Shown here piece by piece: positions 9,403 to 17,938 of a DNA stretch of 64,000 nucleotides. The notes beneath the pieces are model-generated. The model worked only from the letters and a program-made list of their open reading frames with translations. It had not been told where the DNA came from and made no database searches. The first letter of the stretch is position 1. Each line of letters starts with the position of its first letter. Origin of the DNA: Geitlerinema sp. S16 (GTDB lineage Bacteria; Cyanobacteriota; Cyanobacteriia; Cyanobacteriales; Geitlerinemataceae); contig JAABST010000002.1 of assembly GCA_011390275.1 (NCBI GenBank), positions 62,001-126,000 on the forward strand. The letters run 5' to 3'. Made by a program: the position numbers and the translations under genes.

Positions 9403-10902
9403 ATGACTTATAACGCGATCGAGACATCGCCCCTTGATTGGGCGGGTGATGTTCTGGCGATCGGTATTTTTGCCGATCATTTTGAGGATGATGCAACGTT
9501 AAGCGATGACATCACAGCGCTGGATACAAAGCTGGCAGGAACGATCGCCGAGCTGATCGAGGAAACCCAATTTAAAGGCGCGATCGGTAGCAGCGCTATC
9601 ACCCGTGTCGGTGGTGGTAGCACCATCCGTAAAGTGGCGCTAATCGGCCTTGGCAGCGCAGAGAATGTCACGCTCGACACCTGGCGCAGTGCCGCTGCGA
9701 AAGCGGCCAAAACCGCGATCGGAGCCAAGGCCAAAACCCTGGGGCTTTTGTTCCCCGGTGGTGAGGACGCCGCCGCAACCACACAGGCGATCGTCGAAGG
9801 GATTGAACTGGGAACGTTCAAAGACAACCGCTTTAAGTCAAAATCGAACGAAGACGACTCGGAAGCCGACAGCAAACCGACGCTCGATCACATCGATCTG
9901 TTTGCTCCGCTCGGTGATGCCACCGCAATCATAACCGCCCAGCAAATCGCCAGCGGTTCCATCTATGCCCGCGAACTCGTAGCAGCCCCGGCGAATGCCC
10001 TCGATCCCATCACCTTCACCGAGAGCATCTCCGCTCTGGCTCAGGAATACGGCCTCGAACTGACGATCCTGGAACAAGAAGACTGCGAAAAACGCGGCAT
10101 GGGCGCATTCCTCGGCGTGGCTCGCGCGTCGGACATTCCGCCCAAATTTGTTCACCTCGTGTACAAACCCAGCGGCACACCGCGCAAAAAACTGGCGATT
10201 GTTGGTAAAGGCTTAACCTTCGATTCCGGTGGTCTCAACATCAAAGTCGGCGGTAGCGGCATTGAGACAATGAAGATTGACATGGGTGGTGCGGCAGCGA
10301 CCTTTGGCGCGGCGAAAGCGATCGCCCAGCTCAAGCCAGACGTGGAAGTGCATTTCATTTCCGCAATTACCGAAAACATGATCAGCGGTAAAGCCATGCG
10401 CCCCGGCGACATCCTAACCGCCTCCAATGGCAAGACGATCGAAGTCAACAACACCGACGCCGAAGGCCGTCTCACCCTGGCCGATGCGCTGGTGTATGCT
10501 GATGCGCTTGGAGCCGATGCGATCGTTGATCTCGCCACCCTGACCGGAGCCTGTGTCATCGCCCTAGGTAATGACATCGCCGGTCTCTGGAGCGACACCG
10601 ACGCACTCGCCGACGAGTTGCTCGCCGCCGCCAAAACCGCCGGTGAAAAATACTGGCGGATGCCGCTCGAAGACAGCTACTTCGACGCGATGAAATCGAC
10701 CCACGCCGATATGAAAAATACCGGGTCACGTGCAGGCAGCTCGATCACAGCGGCGCTATTCCTGAAAAAATTCGTCAAGGATACCCCCTGGGCGCACCTC
10801 GACATCGCCGCTCCGGTTTGGAGCGACAAGGGCAGCGCCTACATCCCCGCCGGTGCGACGGGCTTTGGCGTGCGGACGCTGGTGAACTGGGTGATGAGCT
10901 AG
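9403..10902 (+). CDS. pepA: Leucyl aminopeptidase (M17)
   Basis: 499-residue cytosolic aminopeptidase with two metal ions that releases N-terminal Leu and other residues during protein turnover. The N-terminal third is the variable domain. The catalytic domain begins around residue 185 and contains [14 protein letters not shown] (catalytic Lys and metal-binding Asp), MKIDMGGAA, and the family signature NTDAEGRL near residue 350, which supplies metal-binding Asp/Glu and the catalytic Arg. Length is normal for the family. In E. coli PepA also binds DNA, but nothing here tests that. Flanking genes are unrelated and it is probably monocistronic. Confidence 0.95.
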   Translation: MTYNAIETSPLDWAGDVLAIGIFADHFEDDATLSDDITALDTKLAGTIAELIEETQFKGAIGSSAITRVGGGSTIRKVALIGLGSAENVTLDTWRSAAAKAAKTAIGAKAKTLGLLFPGGEDAAATTQAIVEGIELGTFKDNRFKSKSNEDDSEADSKPTLDHIDLFAPLGDATAIITAQQIASGSIYARELVAAPANALDPITFTESISALAQEYGLELTILEQEDCEKRGMGAFLGVARASDIPPKFVHLVYKPSGTPRKKLAIVGKGLTFDSGGLNIKVGGSGIETMKIDMGGAAATFGAAKAIAQLKPDVEVHFISAITENMISGKAMRPGDILTASNGKTIEVNNTDAEGRLTLADALVYADALGADAIVDLATLTGACVIALGNDIAGLWSDTDALADELLAAAKTAGEKYWRMPLEDSYFDAMKSTHADMKNTGSRAGSSITAALFLKKFVKDTPWAHLDIAAPVWSDKGSAYIPAGATGFGVRTLVNWVMS

Positions 10903-11176
10903 CGATCATGCGCTCATGAGTTAACCGAGCTTGGCTCACGTCGGATTTATCGTGAATTCGGCGTGAGCGCCTGCATCTGACGCGACATTGTACACGTCAT
11001 GTTTGGGTCTGGATAAGCTCGGCGCTCCTTCAGAATCAGGACTGGCGCAAGATGGCAGGGCATGGGTTAAAAGTCCAGCTTCTGCGTAAGTTCTGGGACT
11101 GTAAGCCACACCAATAAAATCTGGGTTAGGGTGTGTTCAAGCAAACTTTTGTACGTTTTTCGATCGGTGTTCGTCA

Positions 11177-14100
11177 ATGCCCCTAACCCCGCAACAAGCC
11201 CGCGCTGCCCTCGCTCCCGGTAGCGTCGCCGTCACTGCCGGAGCCGGAACCGGCAAAACCTTTGTTTTGGCGGAGCGTTACCTGTATTACCTGCGCGATC
11301 GCGGCTGTTCTCCCCTGGAAGTCGTCGCCGCCACGTTTACCGACAAGGCCGCCCAGGAACTGAAATCGCGGATTCGATCGTTCGTCCGCGCCCAGCATCC
11401 CGATCGCCTCGACTGGCTAGCTGAACTCGAAGCCGCGCCAATTAGCACGCTCCACAGCCTTGCGAAACGGGTTTGTGAGGAGCATCCCGACAAGGCTGGC
11501 GTTCCGGCGAGTTTTTCGATTATTGATGATATTGAAGCGCCGACCTGGATTGCGGAACAAATTGGCGAAGCGCTGGCGAATTTACCGGCGGAAATTTACG
11601 ATGTGGTTCCCTATAGTCAGCTAAAAATAGCGATCAAAATGCTGATTACCGATCCCATTTCGGTTAGGCAAGCCTTTGATCGCATTCCCGAAGATTGGGA
11701 ACGGGTTTGGGGCGAAATCGTGGAGCAAATGCGCGATCGTCTGTTTACGGAATTGCTCAATGATCCGCGCTGGGGCGATTGTTACTACGTGTTTAATAAT
11801 ACCTTTGGTCAGCAAGGCGACAAGCTAGAAGAGTATCGTCTCACGGCCTTAGCAAGTATGACTGCGATCGAGGATCGGCGCGACGTCGAAAAATATCTTG
11901 CGGCAATCCAGGCGACGAAGGCAAATTGTGGCTCGAAAAAAAATTGGCCACCAGGTGATGTAGAGCGGGTGAAGGAAGCGATTAAAACCCTGAAAGCTTT
12001 AACTAAAAAGCTGTATGAAAAAGGTTCATTATCGATCGAGCTAGGCGAAGCGGATCGGATCTTGGCTGTAAAATTGCCCTATCTGCGTCAAGCGTTTAAC
12101 GGTGTTTGTGAGCATCTACGCCAAGCAAAACATCGACAGCGAATCTTGACGTTTGATGATCTCGAAGTTGGCGCGATCGCGGCGCTTGGTTATGCCGATG
12201 TGCGCGACTATTATCGCGCTCGCTTTCGTGCGTTTCTTGTGGATGAATTCCAGGATACAAACCCAGTTCAAGCCCAGATTGTTAACGCGCTCACGGGGTT
12301 CAATGATCCGCAGATTGAACCGGCGAGTTTGACGGTTGTGGGTGATGTCAAGCAGTCAATTTATAGTTTTCGTCGAGCGGATGTGAGCGTTTTTCTCGAC
12401 TTTAGCGATCGCATCAAAACGGGCGGCGGCGATCGGGTCGAAATGAGCCTTTGTTTTCGGACGCACGATCGCTTAATCAAGCAAATCAACCAAATTTTTA
12501 AACCCTTACTCAACGAGATTCACCAAGATCTCGATGCGTCGCGTCAGGATGCGCCGGACGATCGGCCAGCGGTTGATGTTTTTGCGATCGAGGCTCCAAA
12601 GGGTGTGACCGCCGATGCGCGGCGACGGGTGGAAGGGCGGAAAATTGCCGATTGGATCGAAACGGCGGTACGCGATCGGTTGCCGGTGGTCGATCGCCGA
12701 TCGGGTCAGCCGCGCCCGATTCAGTATGGCGATATCGCGATTTTGGGGCGGGCTTGGAAGGTGTTGCAGCTTTACGGCGATGTGCTGGAAGGGTGTGGCG
12801 TGCCGGTGTCGATTGTCGGGGGCGATAGTTTGCTCGATACGCGCGAGGCGAAGGATTTGCTGGTGTTGCTGCGTTGGTTGGCCGATGATACCGATGATCT
12901 CTCGCTGGTGGCTTTGCTGCGTAGTCCGTTTTTTGCGGTGAGCGATCGCACCTTGGCTCGCATTGCCCGTGCCACCGAAGGATTGACGATGGAGTTATCG
13001 GCGTTTGAGATATCCCAGCGTCAATCAGCTTCGACGAATGATCTACAAATTGATTTACAAATTAATCCGCAAATCGATCTACAAACCGATCTACAAATTA
13101 ATCCGCAAACCGATCCGCAAACCAACTCACAAACCGACGATCAACCCGCCCCAAAACCTCGCCGCGCCTCCTGGTGGCAGCGAATTAACACCTGGGATTG
13201 GTCGCAAGATCCCGACTTTGCCGCCTCTGCGAACGTCGCGACCCCGATCGCCATCTTGACCGACCTTCGCGATCGCCGCGACGATCCGAGCCGCCTGCTC
13301 CAAATCGCCGATCGCCTGACGGGTTACACCGCAACGATCGGCAACCTTCCCGGTGCGGCGCGACGCTTGGCGGACTGGCGCGGCATGGTGGAATTGGTCG
13401 CGCGGCTGGAAGCGAAGGATCGCAGTTTATTCGGGGTGGTGCGTCAGCTCGATCGGGCGATCGAAGGCGAGGTGAAAATCCCGCGTTTGCCCCTCGAAGC
13501 CGATAACGCGGTGTCACTGATGACGGTGCATAAATCGAAGGGGTTGGAGTGGCCGGTGGTGTTTGTCGCGAATCTCAATGCGGCGGATATGGTCGATCGA
13601 GAGACCTTAAACTTCGATCCGGCCTGGGGGTTAGCGTTTACCTGGGATGACGAAATTTCGGGCGAGCGACAAACACCGGTGTTATTTCGCTGGATTGCCG
13701 AACAGCAACACCAAGCCCAGGAATCCGAGGCGATCCGTTGGCTGTACGTGGCGCTGACCCGTGCTCGCGATCGCCTGATTCTCACGGCCAACGAACCGAG
13801 TAAAGGCCAGCTCGATCGCCTCCGTCCCGGTTTAGAAGCGGCGGATATTCCGATGCAAATGTGGGATTACGACGAAGACGATGCGGCGATCGCACCGCCA
13901 CCACCACCGCAATTCACGAGCATCGATCGTCCGCTGCTGATTGACCCGATCGCCTGGATGCCCTCGGAACTTCCCGCCCGTGCCTTGCGCGAGTACCACC
14001 AGTGTCCACAGCGTTTCGCTTTTCGATACCGCGACGGTCATCCCGGCCTCGATGCCAGCGCCCGCCAACGCGATCGCCTGCTCGCCCTCGTGCGTCAGCT

Positions 14101-14617
14101 CATGATCTCGGACGATCGCGTCAAAACCGCCACTACTCTAGAAACATCGCCTCGTCTGCGTGATCGGGCGATCGCTCTGGTGGAAAAATTCGAGACGTTA
14201 AAGGTCTTTGAGGCCGTCCGCGATCAAGCGAATCGAGCCGATCGAGGCGGGCGATCGGTGCGGATTGAGATCGACGGTGTGACGCTATACGGAACGATCG
14301 ATCAGGTGGCCGCAGACTGGATCGGAATTTGGACGATCGACGAAATGGATCGATCGGCTCAGGCGGCGGACTGGATCGAGGCGTTGGTTTATGCTCAAGC
14401 CTATGCTCAGACGGCGGAGGTATCGCGGGTTTGCGCGATCGATTTGGAGACGAAGCGCACGCTGGAATTCACGGCGATCGAACTCGCCGCCTTAGAGCCG
14501 ATCGCTCGATCAATTGTGACCAAAATTCGCGCCGGACAATTTGAGGCGACCCCGAGTGATCGCGCGTGTGTTCGTTGCCCTTATGCTGAGATCTGTCCCG
14601 ATCGATATCTTTTCTAA
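11177..14617 (+). CDS. UvrD/AddA-like superfamily 1A helicase with C-terminal Fe-S RecB-like domain
   Basis: 1146-residue ATP-dependent 3'-5' helicase of the UvrD/AddA/RecB group, probably in double-strand break repair. Helicase motifs in order: Walker A GAGTGKT near residue 20, FTDKAAQELKSR, VDEFQDTNP (Walker B), GDVKQSIYSFRRAD, LMTVHKSKGLEWP and LYVALTRARDRL. The C-terminal 200 residues form a RecB-nuclease-like domain with an AddB-type iron-sulfur staple: one Cys in YHQCPQRF and three in CVRCPYAEIC. The catalytic stretch reads GTIDQV then TIDEMD, where AddA/RecB enzymes have DYK, so the catalytic Lys seems to be absent. A 12-bp tandem repeat (13040-13147) inserts nine DLQI/NPQT-type units at residues 622-657. 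No AddB partner gene is in the window. The stop overlaps the next start (TAATG). Confidence 0.85.
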   Translation: MPLTPQQARAALAPGSVAVTAGAGTGKTFVLAERYLYYLRDRGCSPLEVVAATFTDKAAQELKSRIRSFVRAQHPDRLDWLAELEAAPISTLHSLAKRVCEEHPDKAGVPASFSIIDDIEAPTWIAEQIGEALANLPAEIYDVVPYSQLKIAIKMLITDPISVRQAFDRIPEDWERVWGEIVEQMRDRLFTELLNDPRWGDCYYVFNNTFGQQGDKLEEYRLTALASMTAIEDRRDVEKYLAAIQATKANCGSKKNWPPGDVERVKEAIKTLKALTKKLYEKGSLSIELGEADRILAVKLPYLRQAFNGVCEHLRQAKHRQRILTFDDLEVGAIAALGYADVRDYYRARFRAFLVDEFQDTNPVQAQIVNALTGFNDPQIEPASLTVVGDVKQSIYSFRRADVSVFLDFSDRIKTGGGDRVEMSLCFRTHDRLIKQINQIFKPLLNEIHQDLDASRQDAPDDRPAVDVFAIEAPKGVTADARRRVEGRKIADWIETAVRDRLPVVDRRSGQPRPIQYGDIAILGRAWKVLQLYGDVLEGCGVPVSIVGGDSLLDTREAKDLLVLLRWLADDTDDLSLVALLRSPFFAVSDRTLARIARATEGLTMELSAFEISQRQSASTNDLQIDLQINPQIDLQTDLQINPQTDPQTNSQTDDQPAPKPRRASWWQRINTWDWSQDPDFAASANVATPIAILTDLRDRRDDPSRLLQIADRLTGYTATIGNLPGAARRLADWRGMVELVARLEAKDRSLFGVVRQLDRAIEGEVKIPRLPLEADNAVSLMTVHKSKGLEWPVVFVANLNAADMVDRETLNFDPAWGLAFTWDDEISGERQTPVLFRWIAEQQHQAQESEAIRWLYVALTRARDRLILTANEPSKGQLDRLRPGLEAADIPMQMWDYDEDDAAIAPPPPPQFTSIDRPLLIDPIAWMPSELPARALREYHQCPQRFAFRYRDGHPGLDASARQRDRLLALVRQLMISDDRVKTATTLETSPRLRDRAIALVEKFETLKVFEAVRDQANRADRGGRSVRIEIDGVTLYGTIDQVAADWIGIWTIDEMDRSAQAADWIEALVYAQAYAQTAEVSRVCAIDLETKRTLEFTAIELAALEPIARSIVTKIRAGQFEATPSDRACVRCPYAEICPDRYLF
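13040..13147 (+). repeat. 12-bp tandem repeat, nine units, in frame in the helicase gene
   Basis: Nine consecutive 12-bp units encode four residues each in the order DLQI, DLQI, NPQI, DLQT, DLQI, NPQT, DPQT, NSQT, DDQP (residues 622-657 of the helicase). The repeat keeps the reading frame at any copy number. It lies between helicase subdomains, so it is probably a flexible linker whose length can vary between strains. Confidence 0.9.
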
Positions 14618-14859
14618 TGGACAAAACCATGCGTCATCGCCCTCCTCCCCGCGATCCTGAGCAGACCCGAAGACAGCTCGAACGTTCCGCCAACATCATG
14701 CGGGTGCTGTTTGGTCTCGGTGTTGGTTTCGTGTTTGCTCTTACCTCCGGTCTACCCATCTCCCCCGGCGAAATTTTCATCCTGTCGTTTCTCACGGGTT
14801 TGTTGTCCTGGCGGTATGGCGATCGATTTTGGAACTGGATTATTCGGCGAGGACGTTAA
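14617..14859 (+). CDS. Small two-helix membrane protein
   Basis: 80-residue protein with a charged, Arg/Pro-rich N-terminus and two hydrophobic segments (IMRVLFGLGVGFVFALTSG and the ISPGEIFILSFLTGLLSW region) ending in RFWNWIIRRGR. I do not recognise a named family. Its ATG shares one base with the stop codon of the helicase gene (TAATG), so translation is probably coupled. Tab2 follows after a short gap. Likely an inner or thylakoid membrane protein; role unknown. Confidence 0.6.
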   Translation: MDKTMRHRPPPRDPEQTRRQLERSANIMRVLFGLGVGFVFALTSGLPISPGEIFILSFLTGLLSWRYGDRFWNWIIRRGR

Positions 14860-14922
14860 CCTCGATTGGGGCGGATGTGCATCGTGAACAAAATGACGGC
14901 AATGAATGGAGCAGTAACCGGT

Positions 14923-15756
14923 ATGGCGGTTTGGCAGGTCGATTTTTATCAGCGTCCGGTGTGCGATCGCGACGGTACACCCCTATGGGAACTCTGCGTG
15001 GTGATTCCCGATCGCAACTTTCAGACCAGCGCTTGGTGCGTTCAAACCGAAGCGAATTCCGCCTGGATTGCCGCGCGTTTTGCCGAAATTGGTACACCAC
15101 CGGGGGCGCTGCACGTCTTTCGCCCCGAAGCCCTCAGCCTGATCAAAACCGCCGGACAGGCGATCGGCACAACGACGATCGCCACACGCCGCACGATCGC
15201 GCTTAAACGCTACCTCCAAACCCGCGCCGCCGAATATATCCGTATCGATGGCTTTAACGCTGACCTGGCTCGCACCTACGATCCCCTCGCCGTCGGTCGC
15301 CCCGCTCCGGTTCCCCTCGATGACGGCCTTCAAGGCGATCGATGGCGTTTCGCGAGCCTCACCCCCGAGGCACTCGATGCTGTCCTAGCCCGTCCGATCC
15401 GCTTTAAATCCGCCCCCGAAGCCCTCCATCCCCTTCGCCTCGGCCTTGCTTCTACCGCCCAAATTCCCGGTATTGTCTTCGATGCCGGTCGGCGATCGCT
15501 CCACCTCGCCCGCTGGATCGATCGTCAGCTCCCCGTCGCGATCGACTATATTCCCGGCCAGCCCGACGGACTGGTGTTAGAGGTCGGCCTCGCCGATCGG
15601 TGGGTTCTGGCAACCTTCGATGACACCGATGTCGCCGCAGCGGGACAACTCTACCGAGAGCGACGCGACACCGCCCAAGGTCTCCACTTTCTGCTTATCC
15701 GCCCTGACGATTCTGATATGACCTACACCGGCCTTTGGCTACTTCAACCCGCCTAA
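14923..15756 (+). CDS. Tab2/Atab2 family RNA-binding protein (DUF1092)
   Basis: Homologue of Chlamydomonas Tab2 and Arabidopsis ATAB2, A/U-rich RNA-binding proteins needed for translation of photosystem I subunit mRNAs (psaB); the family is confined to oxygenic phototrophs. Family marks are the N-terminal MAVWQVDFYQRPVCDRDG and WELCVVIPD, and the C-terminal LHFLLIRPDDSDMTYTGLWLL. I place the start at ATG 14923 because relatives begin a few residues before W-x-x-DFY. In-frame ATGs at 14875 and 14902 and a TTG at 14866 would add up to 19 residues and cannot be excluded. The protein is then about 277 residues. It follows the helicase and the small membrane gene closely and may share their transcript. 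Confidence 0.9.
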   Translation: MAVWQVDFYQRPVCDRDGTPLWELCVVIPDRNFQTSAWCVQTEANSAWIAARFAEIGTPPGALHVFRPEALSLIKTAGQAIGTTTIATRRTIALKRYLQTRAAEYIRIDGFNADLARTYDPLAVGRPAPVPLDDGLQGDRWRFASLTPEALDAVLARPIRFKSAPEALHPLRLGLASTAQIPGIVFDAGRRSLHLARWIDRQLPVAIDYIPGQPDGLVLEVGLADRWVLATFDDTDVAAAGQLYRERRDTAQGLHFLLIRPDDSDMTYTGLWLLQPA

Positions 15757-15931
15757 CCTAACTATGGTCAGTTCAATTATTTTCAAAACACTCTGAGAGC
15801 GTTGAGCGGAGTCGTTGGCGTAGCCTTCGCGCAGCGAATAACGCGAGTAACGATGCCACTTCCCTTGATCCTTGTCCTCGCATTTCTACGGATTGCCGCG
15901 ATCGCCATATTCCTTCTGATGCATTAAGACC

Positions 15932-15946
15932 ATGCGTTTTACGCAT
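15932..15946. promoter_or_regulatory. ATGCG-N5-CGCAT palindrome upstream of nirA, candidate NtcB operator
   Basis: A 5-bp inverted repeat ATGCG/CGCAT with a 5-nt centre lies 26 nt upstream of the nirA NtcA box. A 15-mer matching it at 12 of 15 positions lies upstream of the nrt NtcA box (17656-17670). A shared sequence at two promoters of one regulon suggests a common regulator, and NtcB (encoded at 30865) is the obvious candidate. The assignment to NtcB is an inference. Confidence 0.45.
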
Positions 15947-15972
15947 AGACAGGTCGGAGCTTTGCGTAGTAT

Positions 15973-16014
15973 GTAACGAAGGTTACGAATGTTCGCATTC
16001 AAAGTCCTTAACCT
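15973..16014 (+). promoter_or_regulatory. NtcA-activated promoter of nirA
   Basis: A perfect NtcA box GTA-N8-TAC occupies 15973-15986. A -10 element of form TAN3T (TAACCT, 16009-16014) follows after exactly 22 nt. Known NtcA-activated cyanobacterial promoters have GTA-N8-TAC, then 20-24 nt, then TAN3T. Transcription would start near 16021, leaving a leader of about 20 nt that contains the ribosome binding site AGGAGG (16029-16034), 7 nt before the nirA ATG. Confidence 0.85.
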
Positions 16015-16041
16015 AAAGGTGCAAATTCAGGAGGTTAGGCT

Positions 16042-17601
16042 ATGGCGGTCGAAGCAAATCCGTCGGTCAAGCTGAACAAGATCGAAAAGGTCAAGGCCGA
16101 GAAAGATGGCTTGGCCGTGAAGGCTGAACTTGATCAATTCATCGAGCAGGGCTGGGAAAATATCGATAAAAGTGACCTTGAATTGCGTCTGAAATGGCTC
16201 GGGGTTTTCTTTCGTCCTGTGACCCCTGGCCAATTCATGCTGCGGCTGCGTGTGCCTCATGGGTGCCTAAACGTTGAGCAGCTCACGGCATTGGCCGAGA
16301 TTATTCAGCAGTATGGCGATGAAGGGACGGGCGACATTACCACCCGCCAAAATATCCAACTGCGCGGCATTCGCTTTGAAGATATTCCGACTATTTTTAA
16401 GACGCTTCAGCGCGTTGGGCTAACGTCGGTTCAATCCGGTATGGATAACGTCCGCAATCTTACGGGATCGCCCGTAGCGGGAGTTGATCCCGATGAGTTG
16501 ATCGATACCCGCGAGATGATGCAGAAATTGCAAGATGCGATTACGGGTAACGGCGAAGGTAACCCACGGTTTGCGAATCTGCCGCGTAAGCTCAATATCG
16601 CGATCGAGGGAGCCCGCGATAACTCGATTCACGCGGAAATCAACGATATTGCACTGCTTCCGGCCTATAAGGACGAGATTTTAGGCTTTAATGTCGTCGT
16701 CGGTGGCTATATCTCCGCCCAACGTGCTGCGATGTCTGTGCCGATGGGGGTCTGGGTTCCGGCAGAGGATCAAGCCGTGGTCGATTTGTGCTGTGCGATT
16801 TTGTCGGTGTATCGCGATAACGGCCTGACGGAAGGGTTGCGCGAAAACCGTGCCAAAGCTCGCCTGATGTGGCTGGTAGAGGGCTGGGGTGAGGCTAAAT
16901 TCCGCGAGGAAGTCGAAAAAGAGCTGGGTTATGGGCTGGCGGATGCGGCTCCCACGGATGAAGTCAGCCAGGACAAAAAAGATCACCTCGGCGTTCACCC
17001 GCAGAAGCAAGCGGGCTTTAACTACATTGGGTTGCACATCCCGGCAGGTCGCCTGGATGCGGATTTGATGTTTGAGCTGGCTCGCTTGGCGGATGTTTAC
17101 GGGAATGGTGAAATTCGCCTGACCGTGGAGCAAAATGCGATTATTCCGTTTGTGCCAGACGATCGCGTCGAAGCCTTTTTATCGGAACCGCTGCTCGAAA
17201 CCTGCTCGGTCGCCCCGGCGACGCTCTCGCGATCGTTGGTGTCCTGCACCGGCAAAGCCTATTGCAATTTCGCCATGATCGACACCAAAGCTCAGGCGCT
17301 CGCCGTTGCCGCGCAGCTTGATGCCGAGCTGGATATTCCCCAGCGTGTACGAATGCACTGGACGGGCTGCCCCAACTCCTGCGGTCAAGCCCAGGCCGGT
17401 GACATCGGTCTAATGGGCGCTAAAGTTCGCAAGGACGGCAAGATGGTCGAAGGCGTGAAAATCTTTACGGGTGGGCAAGTTGGGCATCATTCCAAGCTGG
17501 GCGAACTGGTGAATAAAGGGGTGGCTTGTGAAGACCTGCCCGATCTATTGCGCCAGATGCTGATCGATGATTTTGGCGCAACGCTGAAGCCCGCTATCTA
17601 A
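16042..17601 (+). CDS. nirA: Ferredoxin-nitrite reductase
   Basis: 519-residue cytoplasmic enzyme that reduces nitrite to ammonium with six electrons from photosynthetic ferredoxin. It has the duplicated ferredoxin-like/sirohaem repeat structure; the first half carries the TGDITTRQNIQLRGI region. The four ligands of the 4Fe-4S cluster and sirohaem are C402 and C408 (SCTGKAYCNFA) and C443 and C447 (GCPNSCGQ). Length matches cyanobacterial NirA without the extra C-terminal ferredoxin domain seen in some species. The ATG at 16042 is fixed by AGGAGG 7 nt upstream. It is the first gene of the nitrate cluster and has its own NtcA promoter; nrtB follows after 337 bp with a second NtcA box. Confidence 0.97.
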   Translation: MAVEANPSVKLNKIEKVKAEKDGLAVKAELDQFIEQGWENIDKSDLELRLKWLGVFFRPVTPGQFMLRLRVPHGCLNVEQLTALAEIIQQYGDEGTGDITTRQNIQLRGIRFEDIPTIFKTLQRVGLTSVQSGMDNVRNLTGSPVAGVDPDELIDTREMMQKLQDAITGNGEGNPRFANLPRKLNIAIEGARDNSIHAEINDIALLPAYKDEILGFNVVVGGYISAQRAAMSVPMGVWVPAEDQAVVDLCCAILSVYRDNGLTEGLRENRAKARLMWLVEGWGEAKFREEVEKELGYGLADAAPTDEVSQDKKDHLGVHPQKQAGFNYIGLHIPAGRLDADLMFELARLADVYGNGEIRLTVEQNAIIPFVPDDRVEAFLSEPLLETCSVAPATLSRSLVSCTGKAYCNFAMIDTKAQALAVAAQLDAELDIPQRVRMHWTGCPNSCGQAQAGDIGLMGAKVRKDGKMVEGVKIFTGGQVGHHSKLGELVNKGVACEDLPDLLRQMLIDDFGATLKPAI

Positions 17602-17655
17602 GTATGGGAGCGATCGATCGGAAGGATTTGCGATCGACCCTTGTATCTTGCATTT

Positions 17656-17684
17656 ATGCGTTTATTGCATATCTTCGATGCAAT
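17656..17684. promoter_or_regulatory. ATGCG-type 15-mer plus ATTGCAT-N7-ATGCAAT palindrome, candidate NtcB site
   Basis: The 15-mer at 17656-17670 matches the nirA-upstream palindrome at 12 of 15 positions. It overlaps a perfect 7-bp inverted repeat ATTGCAT/ATGCAAT (17664-17670 and 17678-17684) whose geometry, arms with a 7-nt centre, suits a LysR-type dimer. It ends 24 nt upstream of the NtcA box. LysR-type NtcB is known to activate nitrate genes together with NtcA. Assignment to NtcB is an inference. Confidence 0.45.
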
Positions 17685-17708
17685 ACAAAGGGAGGGTGAT
17701 TCCTTTTT

Positions 17709-17750
17709 GTAACAAAGCATACGAGATGTCTGCGGGACAACACGTATCGT
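17709..17750 (+). promoter_or_regulatory. NtcA-activated promoter of the nrt genes
   Basis: A second perfect NtcA box GTA-N8-TAC occupies 17709-17722. TATCGT (17745-17750), a TAN3T -10 box, lies 22 nt downstream, the same spacing as at nirA. Transcription would start near 17757 and run into nrtB. In the usual nir operon the transporter genes depend on the nirA promoter, so this points to separate or additional control here. Confidence 0.8.
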
Positions 17751-17938
17751 ATGGCCAGTTCGATGGTCGTTCCAAGCATGGGCTTCAGAGCATCATCAAT
17801 CAGCCCCCTGTGGACTGGACTTGGATTCATCGCCCTTTTCTGTTTCGACTCTTTGCCCTGTTGACGGATCGCCTCGCCATCCTCTGCGTGCGTTCCACTC
17901 TGACTGTCTGACTGACCGATCCTAGACTGACCGAAACT

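Larger units (their letters stand above)
17602..17938. other. nirA-nrtB intergenic region with regulatory sites
   Basis: 337 bp holding a shared 15-mer, an ATTGCAT inverted repeat and an NtcA promoter (separate entries). A plus-strand open frame (17648-17911) spans the promoter but has no recognisable protein content or ribosome binding site, so I reject it. The predicted nrt leader from about 17757 to 17938 is roughly 180 nt. Confidence 0.6.

Noticed and set aside
13005..13259. 84-codon alternative frame across the 12-bp repeat in the helicase gene
   Set aside because: A second frame through a 12-bp tandem repeat is automatically open and repetitive; it lies wholly inside an intact helicase gene.
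17648..17911. 87-codon plus-strand open frame between nirA and nrtB
   Set aside because: It covers the NtcA box and the candidate NtcB site, has no ribosome binding site and its translation shows no domain-like pattern.
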